A stretch of 64,000 bases of DNA from Flavobacterium ginsengisoli (GCF_029625315.1 NZ_CP121110.1:4101001-4165000); one strand, 5' to 3'; shown: positions 38,801-49,414, counted from the stretch's first letter. A program made the numbers and translations. The notes: a model not told the origin generated them from the letters alone.

Positions 38801-38927
38801 AACGCAAAGAGCGTAAAGTTTTTTTGCTCAGTATGTGTTTACCAGAAACAAAAGAACGCAAAGCTTTGCGAACTTAGCGTTTATAAACGTTAGCCTTGAT
38901 AAAAAAAGACTTTGCGCTCTTTGCGTT
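38801..38927. repeat. Inverted repeat of the CGCAAAG type
   Basis: AACGCAAAGAGCGTAAAGT (38801-38819) pairs with ACTTTGCGCTCTTTGCGTT (38909-38927) with one mismatch. A second AACGCAAAG/CTTTGCG pair lies inside near 38855-38865. Same type as 16513-16630, and it fills the gap before kynU. Confidence 0.85.
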
Positions 38928-39004
38928 AAAAAACACACAAAGCATATCAATCTGAAACAAAACAAACAATTTTTGTTATTTTAGCAGACAAAACAAAAAA
39001 GACA

Positions 39005-40279
39005 ATGACTTTTCAAAATACACGCGAATTTGCACGAGAGCTAGATTCGAAAGACGCATTAAACGATTATCAAGAACAATTTATTTTTCCTAAAGTAAAT
39101 GATAAACGAGTAATCTATTTTACTGGAAACTCTTTAGGATTACAACCAAAACGTACCAAAGCTTATATAGATGAAGTAATGAACGATTGGGCAGAGCTAG
39201 CTGTCGAAGGTCATTTTTATGCTGAAAAACCTTGGTGGGATTATCAAGAAAGATTTGCTGAACCATTGAGTAAAATTGTGGGTGCACTTCCATCAGAAGT
39301 TACGGTGATGAATACTTTGACTGTAAATCTTCATTTATTAATGGTTTCTTTTTATCAGCCAAAAGGGAAACGTTATAAAATTATCTGTGAAGAAAAAGCT
39401 TTTCCATCAGATCAATATATGTTTCAAAGTCAGGTGAATTTTCACGGATACAAACCAGAAGATGCAATTGTAGAAATTAAACGTAGAGAAGGAGAACATA
39501 ATATTCGTCTGGAAGATGTTTTAGCCAAAATTGAAGAAGTTGGGGATGAATTGGCTTTGGTTTTAATTGGTGGAGTGAACTATTATACAGGGCAAGTTTT
39601 TGATATTAAAACCATAACTGCTGCAGGACAAAAAGTTGGAGCAAAAGTAGGTTGGGATTTGGCTCACGCTGCTGGAAATATCAAATTAGAACTTCACGAT
39701 TGGAATGTAGATTTTGTCGCTTGGTGCAGTTATAAATATATGAATTCGGGTCCAGGAAATGCTTCGGGTTGTTTTGTTCATGAAAAACATCATAACTCAG
39801 ATTTGCCAAGATTTGCAGGTTGGTGGGGACACAATAAAGAACGCCGTTTTAAAATGGAACCAACTTTTGATCCAGTTCACGGAGCAGATGGATGGCAGAT
39901 TAGTAATCTTCCAGTTCTGTCTTTAGCGCCATATTTAGCTTCAGTAGAAATGTTTGCTGAGGTTGGAATGGATGCATTAATCAAAAAACGTGATCATATT
40001 ACTTCTTATCTAGAGTTTATTCTTCATGAAATTGATAAAGAAGTAGAAAGTACTTTTGAAATTATCACGCCTTCAAATCCAGAAGAAAGAGCTTCTCAAT
40101 TATCGGTATTTTTGCACGGAGAAGGAAGAGCTTTATTTGATTATTTAATGAAAAACGGAGTTATTACAGATTGGCGTGAACCAAACGTAATTCGTCTGGC
40201 GCCTGTTCCTTTGTATTGTTCTTATGAAGACATGTATGATTTTGGGCAAATTCTAAAAAAAGGGATTTTAGGGAAATAA
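39005..40279 (+). CDS. kynU: Kynureninase
   Basis: 424 residues. PLP enzyme cleaving kynurenine or 3-hydroxykynurenine to (3-hydroxy)anthranilate and alanine. PLP Lys in VAWCSYKYMNSGPGNASGCF, GWDLAHAAGNIKLELHDW, and the substrate-binding RFAGWWGHN. It is 14 kb from kmo in this window, so the pathway genes are not in one operon. It likely feeds NAD synthesis or tryptophan breakdown. Confidence 0.94.
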   Translation: MTFQNTREFARELDSKDALNDYQEQFIFPKVNDKRVIYFTGNSLGLQPKRTKAYIDEVMNDWAELAVEGHFYAEKPWWDYQERFAEPLSKIVGALPSEVTVMNTLTVNLHLLMVSFYQPKGKRYKIICEEKAFPSDQYMFQSQVNFHGYKPEDAIVEIKRREGEHNIRLEDVLAKIEEVGDELALVLIGGVNYYTGQVFDIKTITAAGQKVGAKVGWDLAHAAGNIKLELHDWNVDFVAWCSYKYMNSGPGNASGCFVHEKHHNSDLPRFAGWWGHNKERRFKMEPTFDPVHGADGWQISNLPVLSLAPYLASVEMFAEVGMDALIKKRDHITSYLEFILHEIDKEVESTFEIITPSNPEERASQLSVFLHGEGRALFDYLMKNGVITDWREPNVIRLAPVPLYCSYEDMYDFGQILKKGILGK

Positions 40280-40295
40280 AAAATAATTTGGCAAT

Positions 40296-40535
40296 CCCGA
40301 TAGCTATCGGGGGCGAAGGCGCAAAGTTTTTTGAAGCCACAGATTAAAAGGATTAAAAAAGATTTTTTTCTCAATAGCCTTCAGCTTTAGCTGGGGGTAT
40401 TAAAGATGAAGTTAAAGGGGCTTTAGCCAAACTAGTGCAGTTTGACTAAAGTCTTTTTCTTTTGATTACTTTTTCATCCAGCTAAAGCTGGACGCTATTA
40501 AATTTAAAAGATATAAAACTTTGCGTCTTCGCGCC
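40296..40535. repeat. Composite of three nested inverted-repeat families
   Basis: Outer arms: GGCGAAGGCGCAAAGTTTT (about 40313) against AAAACTTTGCGTCTTCGCG (from 40516). Inside are the palindrome CCCGATAGCTATCGGG (40296-40311), a half GCCACAGATTA element (40336-40365), and AATAGCCTTCAGCTTTAGCT (from 40373) against AGCTAAAGCTGGACGCTATT (40480-40499), which itself encloses GGGGCTTTAGCC / TTTGACTAAAG text. No gene is seen in 40280-40688. Confidence 0.75.
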
Positions 40536-40688
40536 TTTGTGAGATTAATTTCATTCAGCTTGAAAACTAAAACGCAGTGAGAAACCTCAAAAACTTCAAA
40601 TCTTATAAACTTTCCAAAAAATTCTGTAATAATCATTATAGCAGATATTAAGAACTTTGTAATGTATAATTTTTTAAAACTTATGATC

Positions 40689-41124
40689 ATGAAAGGCTTA
40701 TATATTTTATTAACCGTGATATTTTTAACTTCTTGCCAAAATCAGAGCAAAGAAGATGTAAATAAAGCCAAGCAAGCCAGCATTGATTCAATGAAAGTTG
40801 AAATTAACAAACAGCGTGTTATCGATTCGATGAAGACTGAAATGGCGAAATTAAATGAGGAGAAAATCGAAGCTCAAAAAGAAAAAGTTATAGTAGTACA
40901 TCAACAAGCAAATAGTGCAAGCAGCGCCGGCGGCGACACCTAAAAAGAAAGGCTGGAGTGCAACGGCTAAAGGTGCTGTAATTGGTGCAGGAGTTGGTGC
41001 AACAACTGGAGCAATTGTCAGTAAGAAAAAAGGCGAAGGCGCCATTATTGGTGGTTTAGCTGGAGCTGCAGTCGGAACTGGAACTGGAGCTGTTATTGAT
41101 AGCAAAAACAAGAAGAAAGAATAA
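40689..41124 (+). CDS. Lipoprotein with glycine-zipper C-terminus (frameshift at 40917-40922)
   Basis: Signal and lipobox ILLTVIFLTSC, a charged helical middle (IDSMKVEINKQRVIDSMKTE), then an Ala/Pro-rich linker and a glycine zipper: GAVIGAGVGATTGAIVSKKK, AIIGGLAGAAVGTGTGAVI. GCAAGC (40917-40922) repaired to GCAGC joins NSA to AAPAATPKKKGW, for 144 residues. Glycine zippers insert or stack in membranes; relatives include YMGG/SlyB-like outer-membrane lipoproteins. Function unknown. An ATG at 40683 is an alternative start. Confidence 0.75.
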
Positions 41125-41145
41125 TTGTATTTTAGAAATAAAAAC

Positions 41146-41179
41146 AAACCCCAAATTAGAAATAATTTGGGGTTTTCAA
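41146..41179. terminator. Bidirectional terminator
   Basis: AAACCCCAAATTA (41146-41158), GAAA loop, TAATTTGGGGTTT (41163-41175). It serves two convergent genes. Confidence 0.9.
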
Positions 41180-41181
41180 TT

Positions 41182-42979
41182 TTAAACCAACTCTGAAACG
41201 GGAATTTTAATACCAACTAATTCTGATTTACAAAAATCGAGTTGCTCTATATGACCTTTAAAGACTGTTGTCGATTCAAATAAATTTTTATAATATTCAA
41301 TTCCATCTAACAGATTAGATTTAAAAGAATTCCATTTTTTAAGTTGAGCTGTTGTAAGTTCTCCAGAAACAGATTGAATTTCGTTTCTAAAATAAGTGAC
41401 ATACATTTTAAGCTCTTTTATAAACAAGTTTGGGCGCTCGGTTCTAATGATCGATTTTCCTTGATAAATATGATGAATCATATCTTTTAAAGAAACTTCT
41501 TGATCAAAATAAGCTAAGTTTGGGCCTGGACAAATTACAACGCCTTGCGCTTGACCTTTTATTTTTATATCATTTTCTAGATAAGAAGCATTGGCGAGAC
41601 CAACACATAAACATGATTTTTCGGTGATTTTGATTTTGCTCTTCTCAAATTCATCATTAGATATTGAATCCTTTTTTGCTTCTAATTCTTCCAGTTTAAT
41701 ATCCTGATATTTTTTTGATGCCGTGCAAATTCCATGTGGGTCGTATTCTTTGCTCAATGCTAAAAATTTCTTCGGACAAGAACTTCCAGCTTTATTCTCA
41801 TGAATTCGTTTTTGTTTTAAGAATTCGTTTGTAGTTCCTTTCAAAGTGTTGAATGGAACTCCCAAAGGTGAAATATTACTTAAGTAAAAATCATCTTCTT
41901 TGGCTTTCATCAATAAATTACGAGTTTCTTGATCTACTGATGTTGCTTCGGGAACTAATAAAAATGGCGAACCCCAACCTACAGAATCAACTTTATATTC
42001 GTCCAATAAAAACTCATGTTCTGCAGCAGTTCCAACACCGCCTTGAACGGTAATTTTTAATTCTAAAGGATTTTCAGGGAAATGCTGATTTTTGGCCTGT
42101 AAAGCTTTAATCATTAATTCGTGGGCAGATTGTATCAATTGATCTTTTTTCTGCTTGAATTCCTCTAAAATGGTGCCTAATAAAAGCCCGTCAGTTGCAA
42201 AGGCATGTCCGCCACAATTTAATCCCGATTCAATTCGATATTCAGAAACCCAAAGTCCTTTTTTTGCTAAGAAATTTCCCTGAATCATAGCCGATCTAAA
42301 ATCGCTTACTTTTAAGATGATTTTCTTCTTTAGCTCATTATTTTCATTTGGAAAAAAATCTTTGAAGTTTTCAAAATAACCAAACAATCTCGGATTCATT
42401 CCTGCAGAAAGTACAACAGAAGATTCCAAATTACTATTTGCAAAACCTCTTAAAGCGGCATGAGCATCATTAAATTCAATTGGAAGCTGTTCGTTTTTGA
42501 TGAAATTATCCTTGTCCAATTTTGTCATGATATTCACATCGATTTCACCAGGAAAAAGATGTGTTTCAATGTAATTTTGAATGTTTTCTTTAAAAGCAAT
42601 TCCATCATCTAATAAATTCTGAAATCCTTTTTTAATATCAGAAGTATTTGGCGAGCATCGATACGAAATTTTCTAAAGCCGTTTTGCTTTCTGCCAATTC
42701 TGTTTTGAAGTTTTCGAATTTCTCTTTTACAATTTTATCGACTAAATTTAAATAAGAGGTAATTCTCTCAGCACGGTAATCATGAAATTTTTGAGTGATT
42801 TCTTCGTAAGGAATGTTGAATTTTGTGCTGTAAAAATTACGCATCTTTTCAATTAAATCATCGTCTGCGAGAGCCACAACCGATGAAATTCCATACTGCG
42901 CGACTCTAATCGGACTGTCTATCGTATAAGCCAATCCCATTACCGGAATATGAAAAGTATGCAGATTTTTTTTTGTCAT
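41182..42979 (-). CDS. TIM-barrel-like protein, distantly nitronate monooxygenase/IMPDH-like (frameshift at 42651-42656)
   Basis: GCGAGC (42651-42656) repaired to GCAGC gives 598 residues. The N-terminus HIPVMGLAYTIDSPIRVAQY and the later QGGVGTAAEHEFLLDEYKVD, GWGSPFLLVPEATSV look like the flavin/phosphate-binding loops of FMN-dependent TIM barrels such as 2-nitropropane dioxygenase or PfaD. The C-terminal half has several cysteines (SSCPKKF, HGICTASKK, KSCLCVGLANAS, VVICPGP) that could hold metal or an iron-sulfur centre. No signal peptide. I cannot name a reaction. It stands alone, with no fatty-acid synthase or amidase partner nearby. Confidence 0.6.
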
Positions 42980-43083
42980 TTGTATTCGGATTAAAATAGA
43001 AGCAAATGAAAAAAAATATTTCCTCCTAAAACCTGATAAATGTCAGGTTTGAAAGGGATTGCGGATACTGCAAAAAGATTGTC

Positions 43084-43161
43084 GCGAATTGCACAAATTT
43101 TCTCGATTTTTTCTTTTTTTCACAATACGGATAAAAAATTAGTGTCAATTTGTGCAATTCG
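43084..43161. repeat. Inverted repeat of the GAATTGCACAAATT type
   Basis: GCGAATTGCACAAATTT (43084-43100) pairs with AATTTGTGCAATTCG (43147-43161). It sits between two minus-strand genes and is related in style to 21310-21396. A short hairpin (AAACCTGATA..TGTCAGGTTT) precedes it near 43028-43050. Confidence 0.8.
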
Positions 43162-43179
43162 TGGATAAAGAATAATATT

Positions 43180-44734
43180 CTAAATCAAAATCTTCTTCAA
43201 AGATTCTGCAATACTTCTCCACAAAAGGTTGTAGAACGATCTGTCTTGAAGTCTTTCTACTTCGATTTCTGCAGTTTTGGTCGCGTCTTTCGAATCGTTT
43301 TTTACCAGTAAATTGGCAACAGCCGTTTTAAGTTTTGCCTCTTTTTCAGGATTTTTCTTTTTGTATAATTTGACTTTCAGATCTTCATAATCTAAAGAGG
43401 CATTTCCTTTCGATCCGTTGTCGTTTCCATAAAAATTAAAACGGTATTTATTGAAAGTTCGGTAAAAGTACTGTTGATATAGGGTTTAGTGAATCTTGTC
43501 ATAGCTCCAACATCAAAATTTGAAATCACACCTTGAATATGAAATCCGTCACTTTTGTCTAAAACATTAAAACTCCAATCGACATCAAGAGGAGAATTTT
43601 TCATGAAAATACATTTGACTTTGATTTTCACATCATCTGTTTTCTTCAAACCAAAACCACTTCTCAAATTAGTTGCTTGCAGATTAAATTTATCGAAAGT
43701 TAAAACTCCCGGACCTTTAGCAAAATCAAGTTCTTCTTCGTAAACCAATTTCGATTTCAAAACTTGTAAAGTGTCAACTTGAAGCGGAAATTTCAGATTT
43801 CGCAATAAATGATTGTAAAGGTATTTTTTGCTTGGATCGTCTTTCAACATTTTTCCGCGGTAAATATTAGCATCAAAATGGTGAATGACCAGTGAATTCG
43901 CTTTGAAATAAAACTGGTTATTTTTGAAACCCCAGTCCATTTTTGCGACTTGAGCCGAATCGAATTTTAAATTGTAAATATCTTTTTCTTTTTCAAGACG
44001 TTTTAGAAATTCTCTACGTTCAAATTGAGGAAGATTAGAGAAATTATTAATCTTTAAGAAATTCTTTTCGGTGCTTATTTTTCCAATATTGATGTAATAA
44101 AAACCATTTGGTCTGTAAAACAAACTGTCGCAAACGAGTGCATATTTTTTATATTGAATCGGAATTTTTTCTTTTAAAGTAGCATCCGTAATTAAAATGC
44201 CTTCCAGTTTTAAAAGTATTTTTTTATACTAAAAATCGGTTTATCTGTATCTAAAGAAACAACATCAACCGATCCTTCGTTGAGGTAAATATTAGAAACT
44301 GCAATAATTTTTCGAAACGGATCAATAATTTCTTTTTCAATGCTTTTGCTGTTATTGATTAATTTTTCGCCTTTTTTGTATAAAATGATTCGCGGTTTAT
44401 TGATAATTATACTTTCTGCCTGAATGATATCGCGAAAAGCCAAATCCCAAATATTGAAATGTTTTATAGTGATAGATTCAATTTTAGAAAAAAGTCCATT
44501 TTTGCTGTCTTTCGGTTCATTTTTCGGACTAACCAATAAAGTCTGTGCGTTAATATTTCTAGAAAAAAGAGAGACTTCAATTTTTTCGTAATTGATATTA
44601 TAAGCCGTTTTGTTTTTTTCGTGAATAATAATCGGAAGTTGTTTTTTGATCCAATAATTCAAGCCAACATTCGCAAGAATTACAATTGCAAACAGAGAAA
44701 TTACAACAATCGCTATTTTTTTATAGATTGACAT
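43180..44734 (-). CDS. AsmA/DUF748-like membrane-anchored protein (two frameshifts)
   Basis: Two lost bases in homopolymers (44219-44225 and 43438-43441) split it. Repair gives 518 residues. One N-terminal membrane helix (IAIVVISLFAIVILANVGLN) is followed by a long beta-rich periplasmic part (IEVSLFSRNINAQTLLVSPK, AESIIINKPRIILYK, LDVDWSFNVLDKSDGFHIQG), as in AsmA-like/DUF748 proteins thought to act in envelope lipid transport. The recovered tail ends YNLLWRSIAESLKKILI. Function in this organism is unknown. Confidence 0.7.
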
Positions 44735-44843
44735 TTATAGTATTAATTTTAAATACATAAATTTAGACTTTAAAAGAGCTTTGTTTCTTATAAAATTTTA
44801 CAGAAAAGTTATATCATTTTGAATTTTTATCCTTTTTTAGAAT

Positions 44844-47234
44844 ATGAGAATAATTAAAAAAATCTTGTTGACCGTATTGGTTCTTGTGGTGATTCTTGCG
44901 ATTGGTTTGTGCGCTTATATTTTTCATTTAAAACCGAAATATGAAGGTTCTGTACAATTGAATAATCTCGAGAAAGAAACCACAGTCTATTTTGACGATT
45001 TTGGAGTGCCTCATATTTATGCAGATTCTGAAAAAGATGCTATGACCGCCTTAGGTTATGTACATGCACAGGAAAGATTATGGCAAATGGAATTGTTACG
45101 CCGAATTGCTCCAGGACGTTTATCCGAACTTTTTGGAGGTGTCGCGCTTAAAAACGATAAGTTTTTTGCGGGAATCGGAATCGAAGAAGCTTCGGCAAAA
45201 GCCATTGCAAAATTGGATAAAAACAGCGAAAGTTATAAATTGACTCAAGCGTATTTAGATGGAATCAATCAATATCTAGAAGAAGGAGTAACGCCAATCG
45301 AGTTTACTTTGGTGGGTGTAAAAAAGCAAAAATTTACTATAAAAGATGTTTATAATATTTTTGGATATATGTCTTTCAGTTTTGCCATGGCACAGAAAAC
45401 AGATCCGCTATTGACCGATATAAAAAATAAATATGGAGCCGCTTATTTGAAAGATTTAGGAATTGAAGGAGAATTTAATAATACAAGAATTAGAATCTCA
45501 AAAGAGAAAACGGAAGAGTATACTGAGATTTCAAAGTCTATAACTGCCATGTTGGATCAATCTCCAATTCCTCCATTTGTTGGAAGTAATAGCTGGGTTG
45601 TTGGGCCACATAAATCAAAAACGGGAAAAGTTATTTTTGCTAATGATCCGCATATTGGATTTTCGCAACCTGCAACTTGGTACGAAGCTCATTTAGTTAC
45701 CCCAAAGCATGAATTGTACGGCTGTTATTTGGCTGGAACTCCGTTTCCGCTTTTGGCACATAATAGGGATTATGCTTATGGTTTGACCATGTTTGAAAAT
45801 GATGACATCGATTTTTATCAAGAAAAAAATAAACCAAGCGATGTTTCGCAATATCAAACGCCAACTGGTTTCGATAAATATGAAATCAGAAAAAAAACGA
45901 TAAAAGTAAAAGATTCTTCGGATGTTGTCTTGACGGTTAAAATTACTCGCCACGGACCAATTATGAATGATTTTATAGATCGTTTAGATAAGAAAAATCC
46001 AATTGCAATGTCGTGGACTTATACTAGAGAACCAATCTTGATTCTAGACGCTGCTTATGGACTTTCGCATGCCAAAAATACAACCGACTTTAAAAAGGCG
46101 GTGTCTTTAATTGCAGCGCCAGGATTAAACGTAATGTATGGTGATGCAAAAGGTAATGTAGCTTGGTGGGCAAGTGGAAAATTATATAGACACAATGAAG
46201 GCGTTAATACGCATTTGATTCTAGACGGTTCAAGCGGAAAAGACGATATTACGAAGTTTTTAGATTTCGAAAAAAATCCATCAGCAGAAAATCCAGCATG
46301 GGGATATGTTTATTCAGCCAATAATCAGCCAGAAGCTATTGACAATGGTTATTTGTATCCAGGATATTATTTGCCAGAAGATCGAGCTAAAAGAATTTCA
46401 GGAATTTTAGATGCCAAGTCAGATTGGGATAAGGAAGCCATCAGTAAAATGATTTATGATAATACGTCTGATGTTGCTGTTGAAACGACTAAAAACTTAA
46501 TTGCAAGTTTAGATAATAAAGCACTTTCTAATAAAGAAAAAGAAGTTATAAATGTTTTAAGATCTTGGAAAGGAACAACCAATTTAGAAGATGTTGCGCC
46601 GACGATTTACAACAAATGGATTTATTTGTATTTGAAAAATACGTTTGAAGACGAAATGGGAAAAGACAATTTCAATTTGTTTTTGGGAATTTCTCTTGGA
46701 AAACAAGTAATTGCCAATCAGATAAAAAATGAACATTCGGTTTGGTGGGATAATATCAAAACGAAAAATGTAAAAGAAACTAGAACCGAGATTGTTTCGA
46801 AATCATTTCATGATGCTGTTATTTCTTTACAAAATCAGTTAGGACAAAATATTTCAGAATGGAATTGGGGAAAAGTGCATACAGTAGAACATGAACATCC
46901 ATTAGGAAAAGTCAAAGCACTTCGCGGATTATTTAATGTTGGGCCTTTTAATTCTCCTGGTTCAAATGAAGTGATTAATAATTTATTTTTCGGATTTAAT
47001 GACGAAGGGAAATATTACACCAAAGGCGGACCTTCAACAAGAAGAATTGTTGATTTTGCCGATGTAGAAAACAGTTGGAGTATTTTGCCGACAGGACAAT
47101 CTGGAAATCCTTTCAGTAAACATTATAGCGATCAAGCCGAAATGTACAACGCAGGAAAGTTCAGAAAAATGAAATTGAACAAAGAAGAGATTATAAAAAC
47201 TTCTACTAAATTGGTTTTAAAACCGAAGAATTAA
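44844..47234 (+). CDS. Penicillin acylase family Ntn-hydrolase
   Basis: 796 residues. An N-terminal membrane or signal segment (ILLTVLVLVVILAIGLCAYI), an alpha-chain region (VYFDDFGVPHIYADSEKDAM, GYVHAQERLWQMELLRRIAPGR), then the autoprocessing Gly-Ser junction in FVGSNSWVVGPHKSKTG with Ser248 as the new N-terminal nucleophile. Family enzymes hydrolyse amide bonds (penicillins, acyl-homoserine lactones and others). The natural substrate here is not evident. Quorum quenching is a possibility for the family but not supported by context. Single gene. Confidence 0.9.
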   Translation: MRIIKKILLTVLVLVVILAIGLCAYIFHLKPKYEGSVQLNNLEKETTVYFDDFGVPHIYADSEKDAMTALGYVHAQERLWQMELLRRIAPGRLSELFGGVALKNDKFFAGIGIEEASAKAIAKLDKNSESYKLTQAYLDGINQYLEEGVTPIEFTLVGVKKQKFTIKDVYNIFGYMSFSFAMAQKTDPLLTDIKNKYGAAYLKDLGIEGEFNNTRIRISKEKTEEYTEISKSITAMLDQSPIPPFVGSNSWVVGPHKSKTGKVIFANDPHIGFSQPATWYEAHLVTPKHELYGCYLAGTPFPLLAHNRDYAYGLTMFENDDIDFYQEKNKPSDVSQYQTPTGFDKYEIRKKTIKVKDSSDVVLTVKITRHGPIMNDFIDRLDKKNPIAMSWTYTREPILILDAAYGLSHAKNTTDFKKAVSLIAAPGLNVMYGDAKGNVAWWASGKLYRHNEGVNTHLILDGSSGKDDITKFLDFEKNPSAENPAWGYVYSANNQPEAIDNGYLYPGYYLPEDRAKRISGILDAKSDWDKEAISKMIYDNTSDVAVETTKNLIASLDNKALSNKEKEVINVLRSWKGTTNLEDVAPTIYNKWIYLYLKNTFEDEMGKDNFNLFLGISLGKQVIANQIKNEHSVWWDNIKTKNVKETRTEIVSKSFHDAVISLQNQLGQNISEWNWGKVHTVEHEHPLGKVKALRGLFNVGPFNSPGSNEVINNLFFGFNDEGKYYTKGGPSTRRIVDFADVENSWSILPTGQSGNPFSKHYSDQAEMYNAGKFRKMKLNKEEIIKTSTKLVLKPKN

Positions 47235-47276
47235 GTTTTATTTCAAGTTTCAGATTTCAAATCATAGGTTCGATAA

Positions 47277-47307
47277 TCTTTGTCAAAGTTTGAAACTTTG
47301 ACAAAGA
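47277..47307. repeat. Perfect inverted repeat with 15-bp arms
   Basis: TCTTTGTCAAAGTTT (47277-47291), one base, AAACTTTGACAAAGA (47293-47307). It lies 43 bases after the acylase stop. Without a T-run it is not a typical terminator; further CTTTG words follow to 47350. Confidence 0.75.
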
Positions 47308-47359
47308 TCTGTTTGCAAATAAAAAACTTTGAACCTTTGTCTCTTTGTCTCTCTAAACC

Positions 47360-47804
47360 TTACTTCAAAAGATATTTTCCCTTAACAATATCATTGGCAA
47401 AAATGTTCAGATTATTAAAAAGAACTTTACTTGCCGTCATGAAATTTTGAGATTGATAAGCCGTGTCTTTTTCGTAAGCTTTTAAAATAGTTTCCAATTC
47501 GACTTCATTGTGTCTAGCGAAAACATTATAAATCGCATCTCTGAAATTTTTATAGTTTATGCTTTCAGTAATTTCCATTGCTTTTTGATCGTTCCAGCCT
47601 TCTTTTGCAGAAGCTTCATTTATTTTCACTAAACAAAAATCAATTACATAATTTTTATAATGAGCTGACTTCGATAATTCTATCAATTATAATTTTATTT
47701 TGCTGGGTTGGCATCAATGGCTGATTGTTTTGCGAGAAAGATTTAGAAGAAATAAAAAGGCATAGCAATACAGAAAGAAAACTGCAGTTTTTTAGATTTT
47801 TCAT
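47360..47804 (-). CDS. Small secreted protein, unknown function (frameshift at 47664-47669)
   Basis: The visible 108-residue frame lacks a signal. Upstream, ATG 47804 opens MKNLKNCSFLSVLLCLFISS and KSFSQ, a signal peptide. Removing one base from the minus-strand GTCAGC (GCTGAC at 47664-47669) restores GCAGC and joins DRIIEA to AHYKNYVIDFCLVKINEASA, for 147 residues. It is mostly helical, with no family recognised. A periplasmic location is inferred from the recovered signal. Confidence 0.65.
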
Positions 47805-47890
47805 AGGTTATTCAGTTGTTTTGGGTAGGGCTAAAATAGTATTTTAAAAAATAAATTGCCAAATTTGAGTGTTCCAAGTTGTAACAAAAA

Positions 47891-47929
47891 ACTCCGATAA
47901 AGTAGATTTTGATTCTACTTTATCGGAGT
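47891..47929. terminator. Long hairpin terminator
   Basis: ACTCCGATAAAGTAGA (47891-47906) pairs perfectly with TCTACTTTATCGGAGT (47914-47929). It overlaps the last codons of the serine hydrolase as written, which suggests that the true stop of that gene is slightly upstream (see that entry). Confidence 0.8.
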
Positions 47930-49414
47930 CGTTTGAGTATTTTTTTAGATAAAAGTGTTCTCAGTTTATTTTTAGAAAGTTCTTCTAAAACTTTTTTACC
48001 GCTTTCGTTGGTTGGGTCCAATTCAACAGATTTCTTATAATTAGCAATTGCCATTTTTTTGTCTCCGTCGGCTAAATAAGCTTCGCCTAAACTATCGTAA
48101 ACATTTCCAGATTTAGGAAAAGCTTCTACGTTGATTTTGAAAACCTCAATAGCTTCTTTCTTTTTTCCAGTTTGCAATAATTGATATCCAACTCGGTTCA
48201 TATCACCTTCTTTAATTGCATAAGTAGGATCATTTTTTAGCTTTTTAAAAGCATCAGTTCCTGCAAGTGCACCTTTTTCTGTGTAAACATCTAATAAATC
48301 AAGAGCCAATGATTTTTTCGGCTGATTAAAAGGCTGATTGTACAAAATAGAACGAATTGCCGTATTCATTTCGCCTAAAAGAGTTCCACCAGTATTATTC
48401 AATAAAACAATAAGAATTTTATTTGCCGGAATGCGCGAGATGATCGTGTTAAATCCGTTGATGCCACCTCCGTGTTCAATAACGGTTAATTTATCATTTC
48501 CGTTCAGAATTTCATAAGTTGACCATCCATATCCGTAAAAACCATTCCAAGCTTTTATGTATGGTTTGTATAACAATTCCATACTTTTTGCAGAAAGTAA
48601 TTTATTGGTATAAAGTGCTTGATCCCACAAATACAAATCTTCTACAGTAGAATACAAAGATCCAGCAGCGTACGGAATACTCATGTCGATATAAGCGAGC
48701 ATTCACAATTTTATTTCCTTCCTTCTCATATCCAGCAGCTCTGTTTTTTATAATTAAATCGCTGTGATCGTAACCAGAATTAACCATTTTTAAAGGTGTG
48801 AAAATAGTTTCCTGTAAGTTCTGCTCATATGTCTTACCTGTGATTTTTTCGATAATATAACCTAACAAGAAATAACCCGAATTGCTGTAATTGAATTTTT
48901 CGCCAGGTGTAAACTCAAGAGGTAAATCCCAGAATGTCTTTACGAAAGCTTCTGGAGTATAAGGATTTTTTGCTTTGTCTTTAAAAAAGTTTGGTGCATT
49001 AGTATAATTTGGAATTCCAGAAGTATGAGTCAGCAAATTATGGATCGTGATTTTACTGCCATTTTCTTTTGGATAATCTGGAAGATAAGTTGTAATAGGA
49101 ACATCCAATTTTATTTTTCCTTCCTCGGCCAATTTTACAATTAAAAGTGCCGTAAATTGTTTGCTGATAGAACCTAATCTGAATTTTGTGTCTGGTTGAT
49201 TCGGAATATTCCATTCCATATTTGCAGAACCAAAACCTTTTTTGAAAATTATTTTTCCGTTTTCAGCTACCAAAGCCGAACCGTTAAATTGTCCGTATTC
49301 GTTGTATTTGTTTAAAAGCTGTTCAATTTGCTGTGCTTTATCTTGAGCAAAGGTGCTAAAGGATGAAAACTGAAAAGCGACAAAAAGTGCAACAAGTTTG
49401 ATTGATTTTTTCAT
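47920..49414 (-). CDS. Serine hydrolase (class C beta-lactamase-like) with C-terminal TPR region (frameshift at 48695-48700)
   Basis: GCGAGC (48695-48700) repaired to GCAGC joins GNKIVNA to AYIDMSIPYAAGSLYSTVED, for about 497 residues. Signal peptide, then a beta-lactamase/PBP4-like domain with SxxK in RLGSISKQFTALLI, YSN in FNYSNSGYFLLG and HGG in VIEHGGGINGF. A TPR-like tail follows (AFPKSGNVYDSLGEAYLADG, KKMAIANYKKSVELDP). Acts in the periplasm as a peptidase or esterase, and beta-lactam resistance should not be assumed. One more lost A near 47968-47972 would give a stop after EELSKK, placing the terminator hairpin outside the gene. Confidence 0.85.

Noticed and set aside
40851..41216. 121-residue Ala/Pro-rich reading frame on the minus strand
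   Set aside because: It is the antisense shadow of the glycine-zipper lipoprotein and spans the terminator.
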